DNA of 64,000 bases from assembly GCA_902495075.1 (NCBI GenBank), contig CABUVO010000014.1, forward strand, positions 36,056-100,055. Reading direction: 5' to 3'. A program made the translations under genes and the position numbers. Origin of the DNA: an uncultured Porphyromonadaceae bacterium (GTDB lineage Bacteria > Bacteroidota > Bacteroidia > Bacteroidales > Muribaculaceae). This document shows positions 1-10,546 of the stretch, piece after piece. The notes under the pieces are model-generated. The model ran no database searches. It saw nothing but the letters and a program-made list of their open reading frames with translations, and was not told the origin of the DNA. Each line of letters begins with the position of its first letter. Position 1 is the stretch's first letter.

Positions 1-2
1 TC

Positions 3-2357
3 TATCCTTCAGGGAAAGAAGTGATGAACTTTTACCGCCTCGCCATTGATAAAGATAAGAGACTATACGTTGCTGTATATTGTGATAACCTATACACGCT
101 TGAACCGGGGAGCAACATCCTACATCCACTCTCATGCAATCCCTCATTTTATAAAAATGACGATATTGAAGGCTTAGTGATCGTTCGAAACAGTCCCAAT
201 GGTGAAACTATTTACGTGGCAAGCAAAAAATATGGACTCAGCAGTATTGAGCACGATAAGATCACACCATATATTATTTCCATGCGAGAAGGTGATCGTC
301 CGGTGGGACTAAGTCCACGTGGAAATGACTTATGGATGAGCGCAACCGACGGGCTACACCATTACAATGCCATAAATAAAAAAACTGAAATAATCCACAA
401 TATCCCTGGCAACAGATTTTCATTATCAGAAAGTTATGTCACAACAACCCACGCAGATGAATTCGGACGGTTGTTTGTCGGAACCCTGAACTCCGGTATA
501 AATCTTTTTCACAGAAAGAATGATCTCTTCCAGCGATTCAACATGACTGACAACGGCACATCACTTGAGAAAAGCATGGTCAACAATTTTGCTGAAGACA
601 AATACGGCAACGTATGGATTGCTACCGGCAACAGAGGTTTGCTCAGGCTCTCACCCGATGGATTGCTGACGCGCGTAAATGGAGAAGGAATACCGGATAA
701 AATCACTGCTTTGTGCGACGGTGAAGACCTGCTGTGGGCAGGAACCCAGAATGGCATTGTCAGCATAAGATATGCGGACAAAAAGATAAAACAATACCCC
801 TTGCCAAGAAAGACAGAGGCTGCAGACAACCGTATAGTTTCCTTATTCAGATCGTCCGACGGGAAAGTCTATGCTGCCACTGCCCTCGGTGTACTCGAAT
901 ATATTCCCGACACTGATCAATTCGAAAGTATCAACCGACTCAACAACCTCACCATAGAACACATGGCAGAGGAAAACAACGGCAACATATGGATGGCTTC
1001 ATATAGCGACGGTGTGTTTCGCTACAACCCTTCAACTGAAGAGCTGCTTCATTTCCATAGTCATGGCAGAAATCCCGAAATGCCGCAAATGATTTCATCA
1101 GTGTGCATAGCCGGTGGAAAGATATGGGTTTTGAGTTATAGTTCCGGACTATTGCTGTATAATGAAAAGAGTAAATCATTTTCCATAATCAACAAGAGCA
1201 AATTGTCATCACTCCCCACAGATATATTCTTTTCGGGAATTTCGGATAACCAGGGGAATTTATGGCTGTCATCGGCTGATGGATTGGTTAAATTAAATCC
1301 TAAAAACAATGTGGTTAAAGTATTCAAGCCGTCCGATGGAATTTTAGATGCCGGTTTCAATAAATGCGCCATAAAATTACGCGACGGCAGCCTTATATTC
1401 GGCTCAGAAAACGGTTTCATACGATTCAATCCTTCAGATTTCAATGCATATGGGAAAGTTCAATTATCCATTTCCGGATTTTATATCAATGGCAAAGAAG
1501 TAAAGGGATCAGACACCTTCCGCAATGTCGATTTCTCGGATGAATTAACCTTGGCTCCGGAAGAAAATTCTTTCTCATTTTTATTTGCCACTCCTTTCAA
1601 CCATTCCTCCGATTATGAAGGTATTTTCTGCAAGCTCGAAGGTTATGATACGACATGGCAAGACATAACCTCCTCAAAGAAAATTGAATATAAAAACATC
1701 CCTCACGGATCCTACCGTCTTATTTTCAGCAGCGACATCAACGGCAGTAAACAAACCGTCCACAAGCCGCTCACAATAATCATCAAGCCCAGATTTTTCG
1801 AATCCGCTATCGGAATCATTGTAGTAATATTCACAGGATTGGCAATAATTGCCCTGATATATTTTGTTTTTATTCCGATAATTAAAAAGAGAAGACCAAA
1901 AGGTGATGCAACTGAGGTAAAAACTGTTATTACACAAGATCAACCCATTGCTTCAGATGAAACCAAACATGATGAAACGAATGTATCAGAAGTTCATGCA
2001 GGCATTGTGGAAGATTTCCAGATTCCTGATATTGACAAGGATTTCATCATTCGACTTGACAAGGCAATTGCAGACAATCTTGAAGATTCAACCTTTTCTT
2101 CAGTAAAGCTTGAAGGAATATTATATCTCAGTCATTCCACACTCAATCGTAGAATCAAAGCATTATTCGACACTACGCCTAATGAATATATAAAATCGAA
2201 ACGACTTGCTGTAGCGGCAAAGATGCTTTCTGATGGCAATATGCGTGTCAATGAAATATGCCGAGCTGTGGGCATACCTTCGCCATCCTATTTCTCCAAA
2301 TGTTTCAAAGAACGCTACGGAATGCTGCCGCTGGAATACAGAGCTTGTAAAAGGTAA
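3..2357 (+). CDS. Membrane-spanning sensor fused to AraC-type HTH regulator, 5' partial
   Basis: The reading frame is open to the left edge, so the gene starts outside the window. Numbering from the GTG at 21, most of the first 500 residues are repeated propeller blades of the two-component Reg_prop kind (WIATGNRGLLRL, WMASYSDGVFRY, LWLSSADGLVKL). A Y_Y_Y-type domain follows (about 505-585), then one membrane segment (about 593-615), a short charged linker, and an AraC-family helix-turn-helix domain (about 671-778). The family model is the Bacteroides hybrid two-component system, which senses glycan fragments in the periplasm and activates the adjacent utilisation locus. Unlike that model, no histidine kinase or receiver domain lies between membrane segment and DNA-binding domain, so signalling is probably direct across the membrane, as in SusR-like regulators. 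It precedes a SusC/SusD operon on the same strand and probably controls it. The stop codon lies inside a 7-bp repeat array. Confidence 0.88.
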   Translation, partial: YPSGKEVMNFYRLAIDKDKRLYVAVYCDNLYTLEPGSNILHPLSCNPSFYKNDDIEGLVIVRNSPNGETIYVASKKYGLSSIEHDKITPYIISMREGDRPVGLSPRGNDLWMSATDGLHHYNAINKKTEIIHNIPGNRFSLSESYVTTTHADEFGRLFVGTLNSGINLFHRKNDLFQRFNMTDNGTSLEKSMVNNFAEDKYGNVWIATGNRGLLRLSPDGLLTRVNGEGIPDKITALCDGEDLLWAGTQNGIVSIRYADKKIKQYPLPRKTEAADNRIVSLFRSSDGKVYAATALGVLEYIPDTDQFESINRLNNLTIEHMAEENNGNIWMASYSDGVFRYNPSTEELLHFHSHGRNPEMPQMISSVCIAGGKIWVLSYSSGLLLYNEKSKSFSIINKSKLSSLPTDIFFSGISDNQGNLWLSSADGLVKLNPKNNVVKVFKPSDGILDAGFNKCAIKLRDGSLIFGSENGFIRFNPSDFNAYGKVQLSISGFYINGKEVKGSDTFRNVDFSDELTLAPEENSFSFLFATPFNHSSDYEGIFCKLEGYDTTWQDITSSKKIEYKNIPHGSYRLIFSSDINGSKQTVHKPLTIIIKPRFFESAIGIIVVIFTGLAIIALIYFVFIPIIKKRRPKGDATEVKTVITQDQPIASDETKHDETNVSEVHAGIVEDFQIPDIDKDFIIRLDKAIADNLEDSTFSSVKLEGILYLSHSTLNRRIKALFDTTPNEYIKSKRLAVAAKMLSDGNMRVNEICRAVGIPSPSYFSKCFKERYGMLPLEYRACKR

Positions 2358-2376
2358 AAGGTGACAGATTAAAGGG
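2349..2376. repeat. Heptamer array at the regulator stop codon
   Basis: Four 7-bp units are seen: AAAAGGT, AAAAGGT, GACAGAT, TAAAGGG. The stop codon of the upstream regulator (2355-2357) is made by the junction of the first two units. It belongs to the AGGTTAA-like subclass also found at 12022-12049. Confidence 0.45.
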
Positions 2377-2465
2377 AAAAAGTCCACAAATGACACGATT
2401 TTCCCAAAAGATATTACTATTTTCTCAATCGTTTCAATACCCTTTTTTTTCGTTTTTTCACGCAT

Positions 2466-2473
2466 TACCTTTG
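2466..2473 (+). promoter_or_regulatory. Putative -7 promoter box of the polysaccharide utilisation operon
   Basis: TACCTTTG matches the Bacteroidetes -7 consensus TAnnTTTG, 48 bp before the chosen ATG at 2521, in the 163-bp gap between regulator and operon. No convincing -33 TTG was located at the ideal spacing, so this rests on one box and position. Confidence 0.45.
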
Positions 2474-2520
2474 CCGCAGAGTTACCGAACGGCTCTATGA
2501 ATCCACATAAAACCTATAAC

Positions 2521-5500
2521 ATGAAAAGAATATCATTTCTGATGATTGCCGTACTGCTCCCGATACTTAAGATATCGGCGGGTAATGGAGAAGTAAAAAT
2601 GTGGGAAGGGACAATATCCCTCCCCGCCTATAGAGTCAATCCACCCGAAAAGGCACCTCTCTTCGATCGGGATTTCGCTTATCAGCGTGCGAAAAGGAGC
2701 GTATATCCATACGCAATGAATGATAACCCTACAAATGAGAAAACTGACAGCACATTCAGGGCTGTGTTTCTCGAAAACGACTATGTCAAACTATGCGTGC
2801 TTCCCGACATTGGGGGACGTCTCTTCTATGCCACCGACAAAACCAATGGTTATGAAATTTTCTACCGCCAACATGTGATCAAACCTGCCAATGTGGGAAT
2901 GCTCGGGGCATGGATCTCAGGCGGAGTGGAATGGAACGTATTCCATCATCACCGCGCAACAAGCCAATATCCCATAGATTGCCGCATGGTTGAGAACCGG
3001 GACGGTTCGAAGACAATATGGGTTGGAGAAATTGAGCGCAGACACCGCATGAGCTGGGCAATCGGCATGACTCTATATCCCGACAGATCATATATAGAGA
3101 TCACAGGACGCTTCTTCAACGATTCCCCAGACCGCAACTCGATGTTGCACTGGAATAACGTTGCGACACATGCTAATGAGAATTATCAGATCGTATTCCC
3201 TGAAAATACCGATTTCGGTACATTCCATCATAAGAACAGTTTCCTTCGCTGGCCGGTGGCTGATGCCCCATATTGCGGGAATCCGGATTACATAGGTAAA
3301 GATGTGAGCTACTGGCGCAACCTTCCCGCGCTTATGGGGGGCTCGGTATTCGTATATGACCTTAAGGATGATTTCATCGGAGGTTATGACTATGGCAAGA
3401 AAGCAGGAACAATGCTCGTTGGCAACCGGCATATCAACAAGGGTGGAAAATTCTGGACATGGGGTCATATGAATTATGGACATGCCTGGGATTGTGAGAC
3501 CCTCACCGACAGCGATGGAGCATATGTTGAACTAATGACAGCAGCCTACTCCGACAATCAGCCCGATTATTGCTGGATCAATCCTTATGAAACGAAAGAA
3601 TTCACAGCTTATTGGTACGGCATACGTGATCTTGAGCATGTGAACAGAGGTAATCGTGAAGCTACTGTGAATCTTGAATTCAAGCCCGGTGAAAAATTAG
3701 GTATAGCTGCTAATGTCACCCGACAACACAAAAATGCCCGCATTGAAATAAAGAACGGCTGCAAGTCCATTTACACAACAACTGCAGATATCGCTCCCGA
3801 CAAACCATTCAAAACAACAGCCAAGGTTGATGCTCGCGATATTGCCGAACCGGAGAAGGTCACACTATACCTCTATGATAACAATGGAAACGAACTCATC
3901 AGTTATCATCCCTACAAACTTGACCGCACAAAACCGATGCCGGATCCTGTCACACCTTTGAATCCGGATCCAAAGAGCGTTGAGAACACAGAGGAGTTGT
4001 ATTATCTTGGCATGCGCAATCTACAGTTTCATAATGCACATGTGAATCCAAACGATTATTTTGAAGAGGTCATAAGACGCGACCCCGGAGATGTGAGAGC
4101 CAACACCCAACTTGGCATATATTACCGCAAGCAGGGAGATTACGATAAGGCTAAAAAGTATCTCAGAACCGCACTTAAGCGCCAGACTGCAAATCATACT
4201 CGTGTAAGCGACGGAGAAGCAATGTATAACCTTGGTTTGATTCTCAAAGCTAAAAAAAGATTTGATGCCGCCATCGATACCCTTTACCGCGCAGCATGGG
4301 ATTATGAATATGCCTCAGCGGCATATTATCAGCTTGCCCAGATATCCTCAATACTGAATAATCCGGAACAAGCCATGCAGGAAGCTATGACAGCTGTGGA
4401 ATATAACGGACGCAATATAGAAGCAAGAAATCTTCTTACCACCCTTCTGCGACATTCCGGAGATACCTGCAAAGCAAAAGAGACCGCACTGAAAACCCTT
4501 GACTTCGACCCGCTGAATTACTACGCCATGAATGAACTCGTAGAAATCAACGCAGCTTCTGCCGAAGATTTCAAAAAGCTTCTCCGCGATGAATCGGAGT
4601 CATATCTCGAACTCGCGCTCTATTATATGAATAATGGATTTATGCCTGAAGCTTCTGCCATCCTTGCAAAAAGCGAGGAAATCAAAGCATGGCCTACAGT
4701 GGAATATTATCAAGGATACATTGCCGACATGGCGGGAGATAAGGAAACAGCGCTTATGTTATTCAAAAAAGCTGAAAGCAATTTGACAGATTATGTTTAT
4801 CCCTTCCGGCTTGAGACAATAAACGTTTACAACAAGGCATTGGAGTATATACCTCAAAGCAGCGTCACATGGAATTATCTTGGGAATCTCCTCTTTAACA
4901 AACAGCCGGAACGAGCAATGGAATGCTGGCAAAAAGCCGTTGACATAAATCCAGAACTCGCCATGACCTGGCGCAATCTCGGATGGGGATATCACTTCCA
5001 TAAAGGGGACGATTCCAAAGCGATTGCATGCTATCAGAAGGCAATTGACACAGACAAGGAGGGAAATGCGATTTTTCTTGCGGAATGCGATGAAATCATG
5101 GAAGAAACCAATGCTCCGTTGCAGCAACGGTACGAGCTGTTTGCCAACCGCCGCGATCTCTATGAAAAGAGATATGACTCAGAGACAAAAGCAATCAAGC
5201 AAAGGATTCTGCACGGGGAATATCAAGAAGCTCTACAACCTCTGACAAGCCGTTTCTACAGCCGCAGGGAACATATCGAAGATCTTCATGACATATATGT
5301 TGATGCTTGTCTTCTCTCCGGATTCAAGGCATGGAACCAGGGAGACAACAAGAAAGCGCTCGAATATATGCTTATGGCAAATGAATATCCGGCAAATCAC
5401 GGTTATGCCCATCTTGAATATTATGCCCGCGATGCGCAGGTCTATTACAACATAGCATTGGCTTATGAAAGGGCGGGAGACAAAAAGAAGGCAAAAGAAT

Positions 5501-5847
5501 ATTTTAAGAAAGCCTCACAAGTGGAAGTGAAAGAACCTGATTGTATCTACAATTATGAGAAATCTTTGGCAATGAAGCACCTCAATCCCAATGCTAAAGT
5601 GACTGAAATGCTTGCTTCAATTGTGAAGACCGGCGAGAATAATGTAACCGAAAATACCCAACGTTTCTTTGAAAGTTTTGGTTACGGAGAGCGTCCTCAG
5701 GACGTTAACTCACGCGCACTGTATATGCAAGGCATCGGGCACAAGGCTCTTGGGAACGATGCGAAGGCAGCAGAATGTTTCCGGGCTGCACTTTCAGAGC
5801 GCAAGGACCACCTTTGGGCAAACTATTATCTTGGAAAAATTAATTAA
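2521..5847 (+). CDS. Secreted DUF5107 and TPR protein of the polysaccharide locus
   Basis: The ATG at 2521 is preferred over the one at 2497 because it starts a clean signal peptide (MKRISFLMIAVLLPILKISA); the mature protein is periplasmic or surface-exposed. From about residue 25 to 330 it resembles DUF5107, a domain with a galactose-mutarotase-like beta-sandwich look, rich in aromatic residues and histidines (FHHHRAT near 141). From about residue 490 to the C-terminus it is a chain of tetratricopeptide repeats (for example YRKQGDYDKAKKYLRTAL), which usually mediate protein contacts. DUF5107-TPR proteins recur in Bacteroidetes glycan loci, but I know of no proven activity. It is the first gene of the operon, 12 bp before the next gene. 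A carbohydrate-processing or binding role is inference. Confidence 0.85.
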   Translation: MKRISFLMIAVLLPILKISAGNGEVKMWEGTISLPAYRVNPPEKAPLFDRDFAYQRAKRSVYPYAMNDNPTNEKTDSTFRAVFLENDYVKLCVLPDIGGRLFYATDKTNGYEIFYRQHVIKPANVGMLGAWISGGVEWNVFHHHRATSQYPIDCRMVENRDGSKTIWVGEIERRHRMSWAIGMTLYPDRSYIEITGRFFNDSPDRNSMLHWNNVATHANENYQIVFPENTDFGTFHHKNSFLRWPVADAPYCGNPDYIGKDVSYWRNLPALMGGSVFVYDLKDDFIGGYDYGKKAGTMLVGNRHINKGGKFWTWGHMNYGHAWDCETLTDSDGAYVELMTAAYSDNQPDYCWINPYETKEFTAYWYGIRDLEHVNRGNREATVNLEFKPGEKLGIAANVTRQHKNARIEIKNGCKSIYTTTADIAPDKPFKTTAKVDARDIAEPEKVTLYLYDNNGNELISYHPYKLDRTKPMPDPVTPLNPDPKSVENTEELYYLGMRNLQFHNAHVNPNDYFEEVIRRDPGDVRANTQLGIYYRKQGDYDKAKKYLRTALKRQTANHTRVSDGEAMYNLGLILKAKKRFDAAIDTLYRAAWDYEYASAAYYQLAQISSILNNPEQAMQEAMTAVEYNGRNIEARNLLTTLLRHSGDTCKAKETALKTLDFDPLNYYAMNELVEINAASAEDFKKLLRDESESYLELALYYMNNGFMPEASAILAKSEEIKAWPTVEYYQGYIADMAGDKETALMLFKKAESNLTDYVYPFRLETINVYNKALEYIPQSSVTWNYLGNLLFNKQPERAMECWQKAVDINPELAMTWRNLGWGYHFHKGDDSKAIACYQKAIDTDKEGNAIFLAECDEIMEETNAPLQQRYELFANRRDLYEKRYDSETKAIKQRILHGEYQEALQPLTSRFYSRREHIEDLHDIYVDACLLSGFKAWNQGDNKKALEYMLMANEYPANHGYAHLEYYARDAQVYYNIALAYERAGDKKKAKEYFKKASQVEVKEPDCIYNYEKSLAMKHLNPNAKVTEMLASIVKTGENNVTENTQRFFESFGYGERPQDVNSRALYMQGIGHKALGNDAKAAECFRAALSERKDHLWANYYLGKIN

Positions 5848-5859
5848 AATACAATACCC

Positions 5860-7530
5860 ATGAGAACTTATCTTTTAACCGGCTTTATAGCCCTTGCCAT
5901 CCCCGCAGCTTGTCTTTCGGGATGCACCACCGACTATGAAACTATGGGAACCGTCATGACTCCGGGAATGAATCTGGAGCCTGAAATCGAAGAACCTACG
6001 GGCACAATCGAACGTAATAAAAGTTTCATTTACGCCTGCAATTTCGATGACACGGACGTGACCGTAAAATCAGTGAACTGCCAGCTTGAAGTTGCTGACG
6101 ATCCTGTCAGAGAGGGAAAATGCGGCAAAGTAACAATGAACAAATGCGGCACCAGCGACTGCGTGCAGATTATTCTGGATCATCCTTTGGATTTCACACT
6201 CAACGATGCCAAGATAACCTTTGAATTATACGGACAGAAGAAAGGCGCTAAAATAGTCTGCAAACTCTCCTCTTCATTCGGAGAAAAACAATACGCACTA
6301 TCCCCCGACAGATTCGAACGTGAGACACAGAAATCAGGAGAATGGGAAAAGTTTGAATTCGATTGGTCGGCTCAGAAACCACAATCAAATCTCTACAACA
6401 CAATCACAATAGTGATCAACCAAGGGAAAGATAACAAAACCATGGGAGAGGTATGGTACGTAGACAATATTTCAGTACCAAATAGCGATCTTTCTTCCAT
6501 CAGCCTTTTCAAACGCGTCACCAACCATCAGGCACCCAAGCCCAACCGTTCCGGCAACGCTGACTACGAATGGATGTGCAACTCAACCGCGAATCCGCAG
6601 ATTCTGACGCCGGAAGAATCCGATGGAAAGAACTGGTGGCTGTATATGCGCGGAGCCGACGGGACATACGGACAGATAGGTGCTTATACACAACCTAAGG
6701 ATAAATTCAACCCGATAGGTTCCTGGACAGAAGTGAATGGAGGTCAACCCGTGATCAAGCGAAATTTCCACAAAAACCAGGATGAATTCACAGCTATTGA
6801 CCCTGCAGCAGTCAAGAAACCAGGGGGCAACACCCTCTATATGTTCTATAAAGGTCTGTCAATGACAACAGACCCGAAAACAGGTAAGAAAGTCCCCTCC
6901 ATCCTTGTTGCGAAATCGGAAGACGGTGTAAAATTCCAATCTGTAGCAAAAGTCTTTAAAGAGAACGCAGGAGTTGCAGATGCCGTATATCACGATGGCA
7001 AATATTATCTGTTTGTGTCACGCCGCATGTATGAGACTACCGATCCGGAATCCGGTGATGCCGTAGAGACTCAGAACATCATCCCATTGGGTGAGGTATA
7101 CGGCAAGGACAATGTGGCATTAAATTTCGACCGATACTCCATCAACGGTCAGAAAGTAACACGCATAGGAGATCATTGGTTTATGTTCTATCAATGCTCG
7201 CCATGTCATGACGATTTCCCGGATAGAATACATGTTGCCTACTCCTCCGATCTCAAGAAATGGAAGAAAGTGAAAAACGACATTCCTCTTTTCACACGTG
7301 GCAAACGACATTCATGGGACGAAGGCGCAATTTGGGCACCTGAAGTATTTGAATATGGCGATGACCTCTACATGTACTATGAAGGTTGGGGTCGCGGGAC
7401 AGACGACCGGGCTCAAGGCGACACTATCCCCAACCGTGATAAAAAATACTTTAAAGGAGGACATTCCGAGATTGGTGTTGCCAAATGCTCTAAAAAGGCT
7501 TTTCTCGAATGGTGCGGAACGCTGGAATAA
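5860..7530 (+). CDS. GH43-like beta-propeller lipoprotein
   Basis: The N-terminus is a lipoprotein signal ending in LSGC (lipidated Cys about 22), so the protein is membrane anchored, probably on the outer membrane. About residues 45-205 look like a beta-sandwich carbohydrate-binding-type module (YACNFDDTDVTVKSV start, WYVDNISVP end). The remainder has the aromatic and acidic blade motifs of GH43/GH32-like five-bladed propellers (MYMYYEGWGRG-like repeats such as LYMYYEGWGRG, WFMFYQCSP, WAPEVFEYGDDLY). GH43 enzymes are typically arabinofuranosidases or xylosidases, but I could not assign all three catalytic acids, so activity and substrate are uncertain. It lies 12 bp after the DUF5107 gene and 19 bp before susC, which places it in the same operon. 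Confidence 0.75.
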   Translation: MRTYLLTGFIALAIPAACLSGCTTDYETMGTVMTPGMNLEPEIEEPTGTIERNKSFIYACNFDDTDVTVKSVNCQLEVADDPVREGKCGKVTMNKCGTSDCVQIILDHPLDFTLNDAKITFELYGQKKGAKIVCKLSSSFGEKQYALSPDRFERETQKSGEWEKFEFDWSAQKPQSNLYNTITIVINQGKDNKTMGEVWYVDNISVPNSDLSSISLFKRVTNHQAPKPNRSGNADYEWMCNSTANPQILTPEESDGKNWWLYMRGADGTYGQIGAYTQPKDKFNPIGSWTEVNGGQPVIKRNFHKNQDEFTAIDPAAVKKPGGNTLYMFYKGLSMTTDPKTGKKVPSILVAKSEDGVKFQSVAKVFKENAGVADAVYHDGKYYLFVSRRMYETTDPESGDAVETQNIIPLGEVYGKDNVALNFDRYSINGQKVTRIGDHWFMFYQCSPCHDDFPDRIHVAYSSDLKKWKKVKNDIPLFTRGKRHSWDEGAIWAPEVFEYGDDLYMYYEGWGRGTDDRAQGDTIPNRDKKYFKGGHSEIGVAKCSKKAFLEWCGTLE

Positions 7531-7549
7531 TTATAAACATTAGGAAATC

Positions 7550-10534
7550 ATGAAAACGAATATAACTTTTATGTCACGCTTCTTCCGATGCCTGATATGC
7601 ATGGCAATGCTTATGGCTTCATATCCAGCCATGATTTCAGCTCAGAAAACATCCGGCTCAACATGTTCGGTGCTTGTCCTTGATGAAAATGATGAGCCTC
7701 TGCCTGGAGCACATGTAAAAATCACCGGACAACGCACAATGGATGCTATAACCGACATCGAGGGCAAATGCACCTTCAATAATATCCCGGTCAAAAGCAC
7801 TATCCATGTTTCATTTTTGGGCTACAAAGAATCGTCATCACCTGTTGACGGAAGAAAAAACATAACCGTGAAACTCGAACCAACTTCCGTCACCGTCGAC
7901 GAATTAGTTGTTGTTGGTTACGGCACAATGCGCAAACGGGATCTCTCCGGATCTGTGTCGCAAGTCAAAGGTGAGACACTGCAGGAGCTTTCCACTGTTT
8001 CCACGGCTGCCGCGCTGCAAGGAAGAGTGCCGGGCGTACAAGTTACCCAAAATTCCGGACAACCCGGAGCGGCAATGCAAGTGCGTATAAGGGGCGCAAA
8101 CTCGGTGAGGGGAAGTAATGAGCCACTATGGATCATCAATGGCTATCCAGGCGATATCGAAATGGTGAATACTGCTGACATAGAGTCGGTAGAAATCCTT
8201 AAGGATGCATCTGCAACAGCCATTTATGGTTCACGCGGTGCTAACGGAGTTGTGATCGTAACAACAAAGGGAGCTCGTGAAGGAGCTTTGAAAGTAGAAT
8301 ATAGAGGAACAGTTGGATTCGAAGAACCGGTGAAAAAGATGGACATGATGGATGGATATGAGTATATGGACTATCTTAACGCCAAAGCGGAGATAAACGG
8401 ACAACCCAAGCTTTATGGAAAGCCTGATGGTCCGGTCTATATGACAAACTGGCAAAACGCCATTTTCCGCAAAAATCTGATCACCGAACATTCCATAAAT
8501 ATCAACGGAGGAACAAACAAATTCCAAGGGGCACTTGGAGTCAGCTTCTTCGATCAGAACGGTGTCATCAAAAATTCAGGTTTCAAGCGTCTTAATGTGA
8601 CCACCGACGTTCGTTATAAGTTTTCAAAAATACTATCAGCACAGGCAAGCATTATATACAGCCATACTCGCCGTGACCAACTTGACGCCTCCTCTGTGGT
8701 ATATAGCGCACTCTCAGCTTCACCTTTAGCTCCCGCACGCAAAGAAAACGGATACTGGAATGATTTCGTAGACCAGCCAATACAGCCAACAAACCCATTG
8801 GCAATTATCGAGGAGGTTAAAAACAAATGGATGTCAAACCGCGTGCTCCTCAACGGAAGCATATCGGTGAAACCGATTTCCGGATTATCAATTGATATTT
8901 CTGCAAGTTATCTTAATAAAGACAACCGCAACGACCATTACATACCTCTCACCTACAAAGAGAATTATGAGGGTTCTGCATCTATCGCTTTCGGTAACAC
9001 TACCCAATTCACTAACAACAATATCATAACCTATGACAGGCAATTCGGCAAACATTCACTGAACGTGATGGGAGGCGTGACATATGAATCAATGACCACA
9101 AAATCTACGAACACTGGCACAGCAACAGGTTTTGTCAGCGACGTGCAGGAAACATATGATCTTGATGCCGCCAACATAAAGGGAATGCCCACAAGCTCAT
9201 TCCTCGACTGGAGAATGTTGTCTTTCCTCGGTCGTGTCAACTACAACTTTGACAGCAGGTATCTTCTTACCGTCAATTTCCGTGCAGACGGATCTTCAAG
9301 ATTCAACGAGGGTAACAAATGGGGATATTTTCCCTCAGCTGCTGTGGCATGGCGCATAAGTCAGGAAAAATTCTTTGAAGATGTGCAATGGATCAACGAA
9401 CTGAAAATCCGTGCCGGATACGGCTTGACGGGAAGTACCTCCATCGAACCATACTCAACAATGAGTCTTCTGACCACCGAGAATGTGGTTTTCGGAGACA
9501 AGACCACCGTAGCGTACATTCCTGCATATACTTTCACCAGAGATCTGCGATGGGAAAAGACAGCACAGACCGATATCGGTCTTGACGTTGCCCTTTTCAA
9601 CAGCCGGCTTCGTCTCACCGCCGATTTCTATTACAAGAAGACCACTGACCTGCTCAACACTGTGGAACTCCCTCGCTCTTCAGGATACACTACAGCTTTG
9701 CGCAACATCGGATCTCTTACCAACAAAGGGTTTGAATTGCAGGTTGACGGTCGCGCAATTGACACGGAGTTCAAATGGGATATCGGTGCCAATATCTCAC
9801 TGAACAGAAGCAAAGTGACATCTCTATCCGCGCATAAAGACATTTACGGCTCTTCAATCAGTGCGCCCAACGGACTTGTAAGCGGACAACTCAACCTCAT
9901 CAGGGAAGGGGAACCGATGTATGTTTTCTATGGATATGTTGAGGATGGATATGACGACAAGGGAATGATCGTATATAAGGATCTTGACAATGATGGCAAG
10001 ATAACGGCTGCCGATCGACAGATAATCGGAGACCCGAATCCCGACTTCATCCTCGGATTCAATACGAGACTTCAGTGGAAGGGATTCTCTCTGAGTGCAT
10101 TCTTTCAGGGATCTTTCGGAAATGACATATACGGAATATCTATGGCGACTTACGCATACAGATATAACTACAATGCAAATGCACTTCGAGAAGTCCTTGA
10201 CAACTATTGGACTGAAGAACGCCCGGATGCCAAATATCCCAACATGCTGCAGAATATAAACCTGCGTCTCTCCGACAGATATGTATACGACGGTTCTTAT
10301 CTACGGCTCAAGAATCTTGAATTGGGTTATGAAATTCCTTGCGGCAAGAAGAAAGTAGTGAAATATGCAAGGGTATCATTGAGTGCCCAGAATCTTTTCA
10401 CTATCACCAAATATCCGTTCTGGGATCCGGATGTGAACTCTCGCGGCGGTTCAACTTCTCTGACACAAGGCGTAGATGCCGCAGGATATCCCTCAGCTCG
10501 AAGCTACATGATAGGATTAAAGTTAACCTTCTAA
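7550..10534 (+). CDS. susC: SusC/RagA-family TonB-dependent outer-membrane transporter
   Basis: This 994-residue protein has a signal peptide (ending near AMISAQ), a carboxypeptidase-regulatory-like domain (about 36-112), the TonB-box region DELVVVGYG (about 117-125), a plug domain with the classic run ESVEILKDASATAIYGSRG, and a long beta-barrel ending in aromatic GLKLTF. All of this is diagnostic of SusC-like glycan importers, which take up oligosaccharides across the outer membrane using TonB energy and form a bed-and-lid complex with SusD. The susD-like gene follows 12 bp downstream. The substrate cannot be read from the sequence. The length is normal for the family. Confidence 0.97.
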   Translation: MKTNITFMSRFFRCLICMAMLMASYPAMISAQKTSGSTCSVLVLDENDEPLPGAHVKITGQRTMDAITDIEGKCTFNNIPVKSTIHVSFLGYKESSSPVDGRKNITVKLEPTSVTVDELVVVGYGTMRKRDLSGSVSQVKGETLQELSTVSTAAALQGRVPGVQVTQNSGQPGAAMQVRIRGANSVRGSNEPLWIINGYPGDIEMVNTADIESVEILKDASATAIYGSRGANGVVIVTTKGAREGALKVEYRGTVGFEEPVKKMDMMDGYEYMDYLNAKAEINGQPKLYGKPDGPVYMTNWQNAIFRKNLITEHSININGGTNKFQGALGVSFFDQNGVIKNSGFKRLNVTTDVRYKFSKILSAQASIIYSHTRRDQLDASSVVYSALSASPLAPARKENGYWNDFVDQPIQPTNPLAIIEEVKNKWMSNRVLLNGSISVKPISGLSIDISASYLNKDNRNDHYIPLTYKENYEGSASIAFGNTTQFTNNNIITYDRQFGKHSLNVMGGVTYESMTTKSTNTGTATGFVSDVQETYDLDAANIKGMPTSSFLDWRMLSFLGRVNYNFDSRYLLTVNFRADGSSRFNEGNKWGYFPSAAVAWRISQEKFFEDVQWINELKIRAGYGLTGSTSIEPYSTMSLLTTENVVFGDKTTVAYIPAYTFTRDLRWEKTAQTDIGLDVALFNSRLRLTADFYYKKTTDLLNTVELPRSSGYTTALRNIGSLTNKGFELQVDGRAIDTEFKWDIGANISLNRSKVTSLSAHKDIYGSSISAPNGLVSGQLNLIREGEPMYVFYGYVEDGYDDKGMIVYKDLDNDGKITAADRQIIGDPNPDFILGFNTRLQWKGFSLSAFFQGSFGNDIYGISMATYAYRYNYNANALREVLDNYWTEERPDAKYPNMLQNINLRLSDRYVYDGSYLRLKNLELGYEIPCGKKKVVKYARVSLSAQNLFTITKYPFWDPDVNSRGGSTSLTQGVDAAGYPSARSYMIGLKLTF

Positions 10535-10546
10535 TTATCAAATGCA

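Noticed and set aside
2374..2405. Terminator after the sensor-regulator
   Set aside because: GGGAAAA/TTTTCCC gives only 7 bp with an 18-nt loop, too weak to call.
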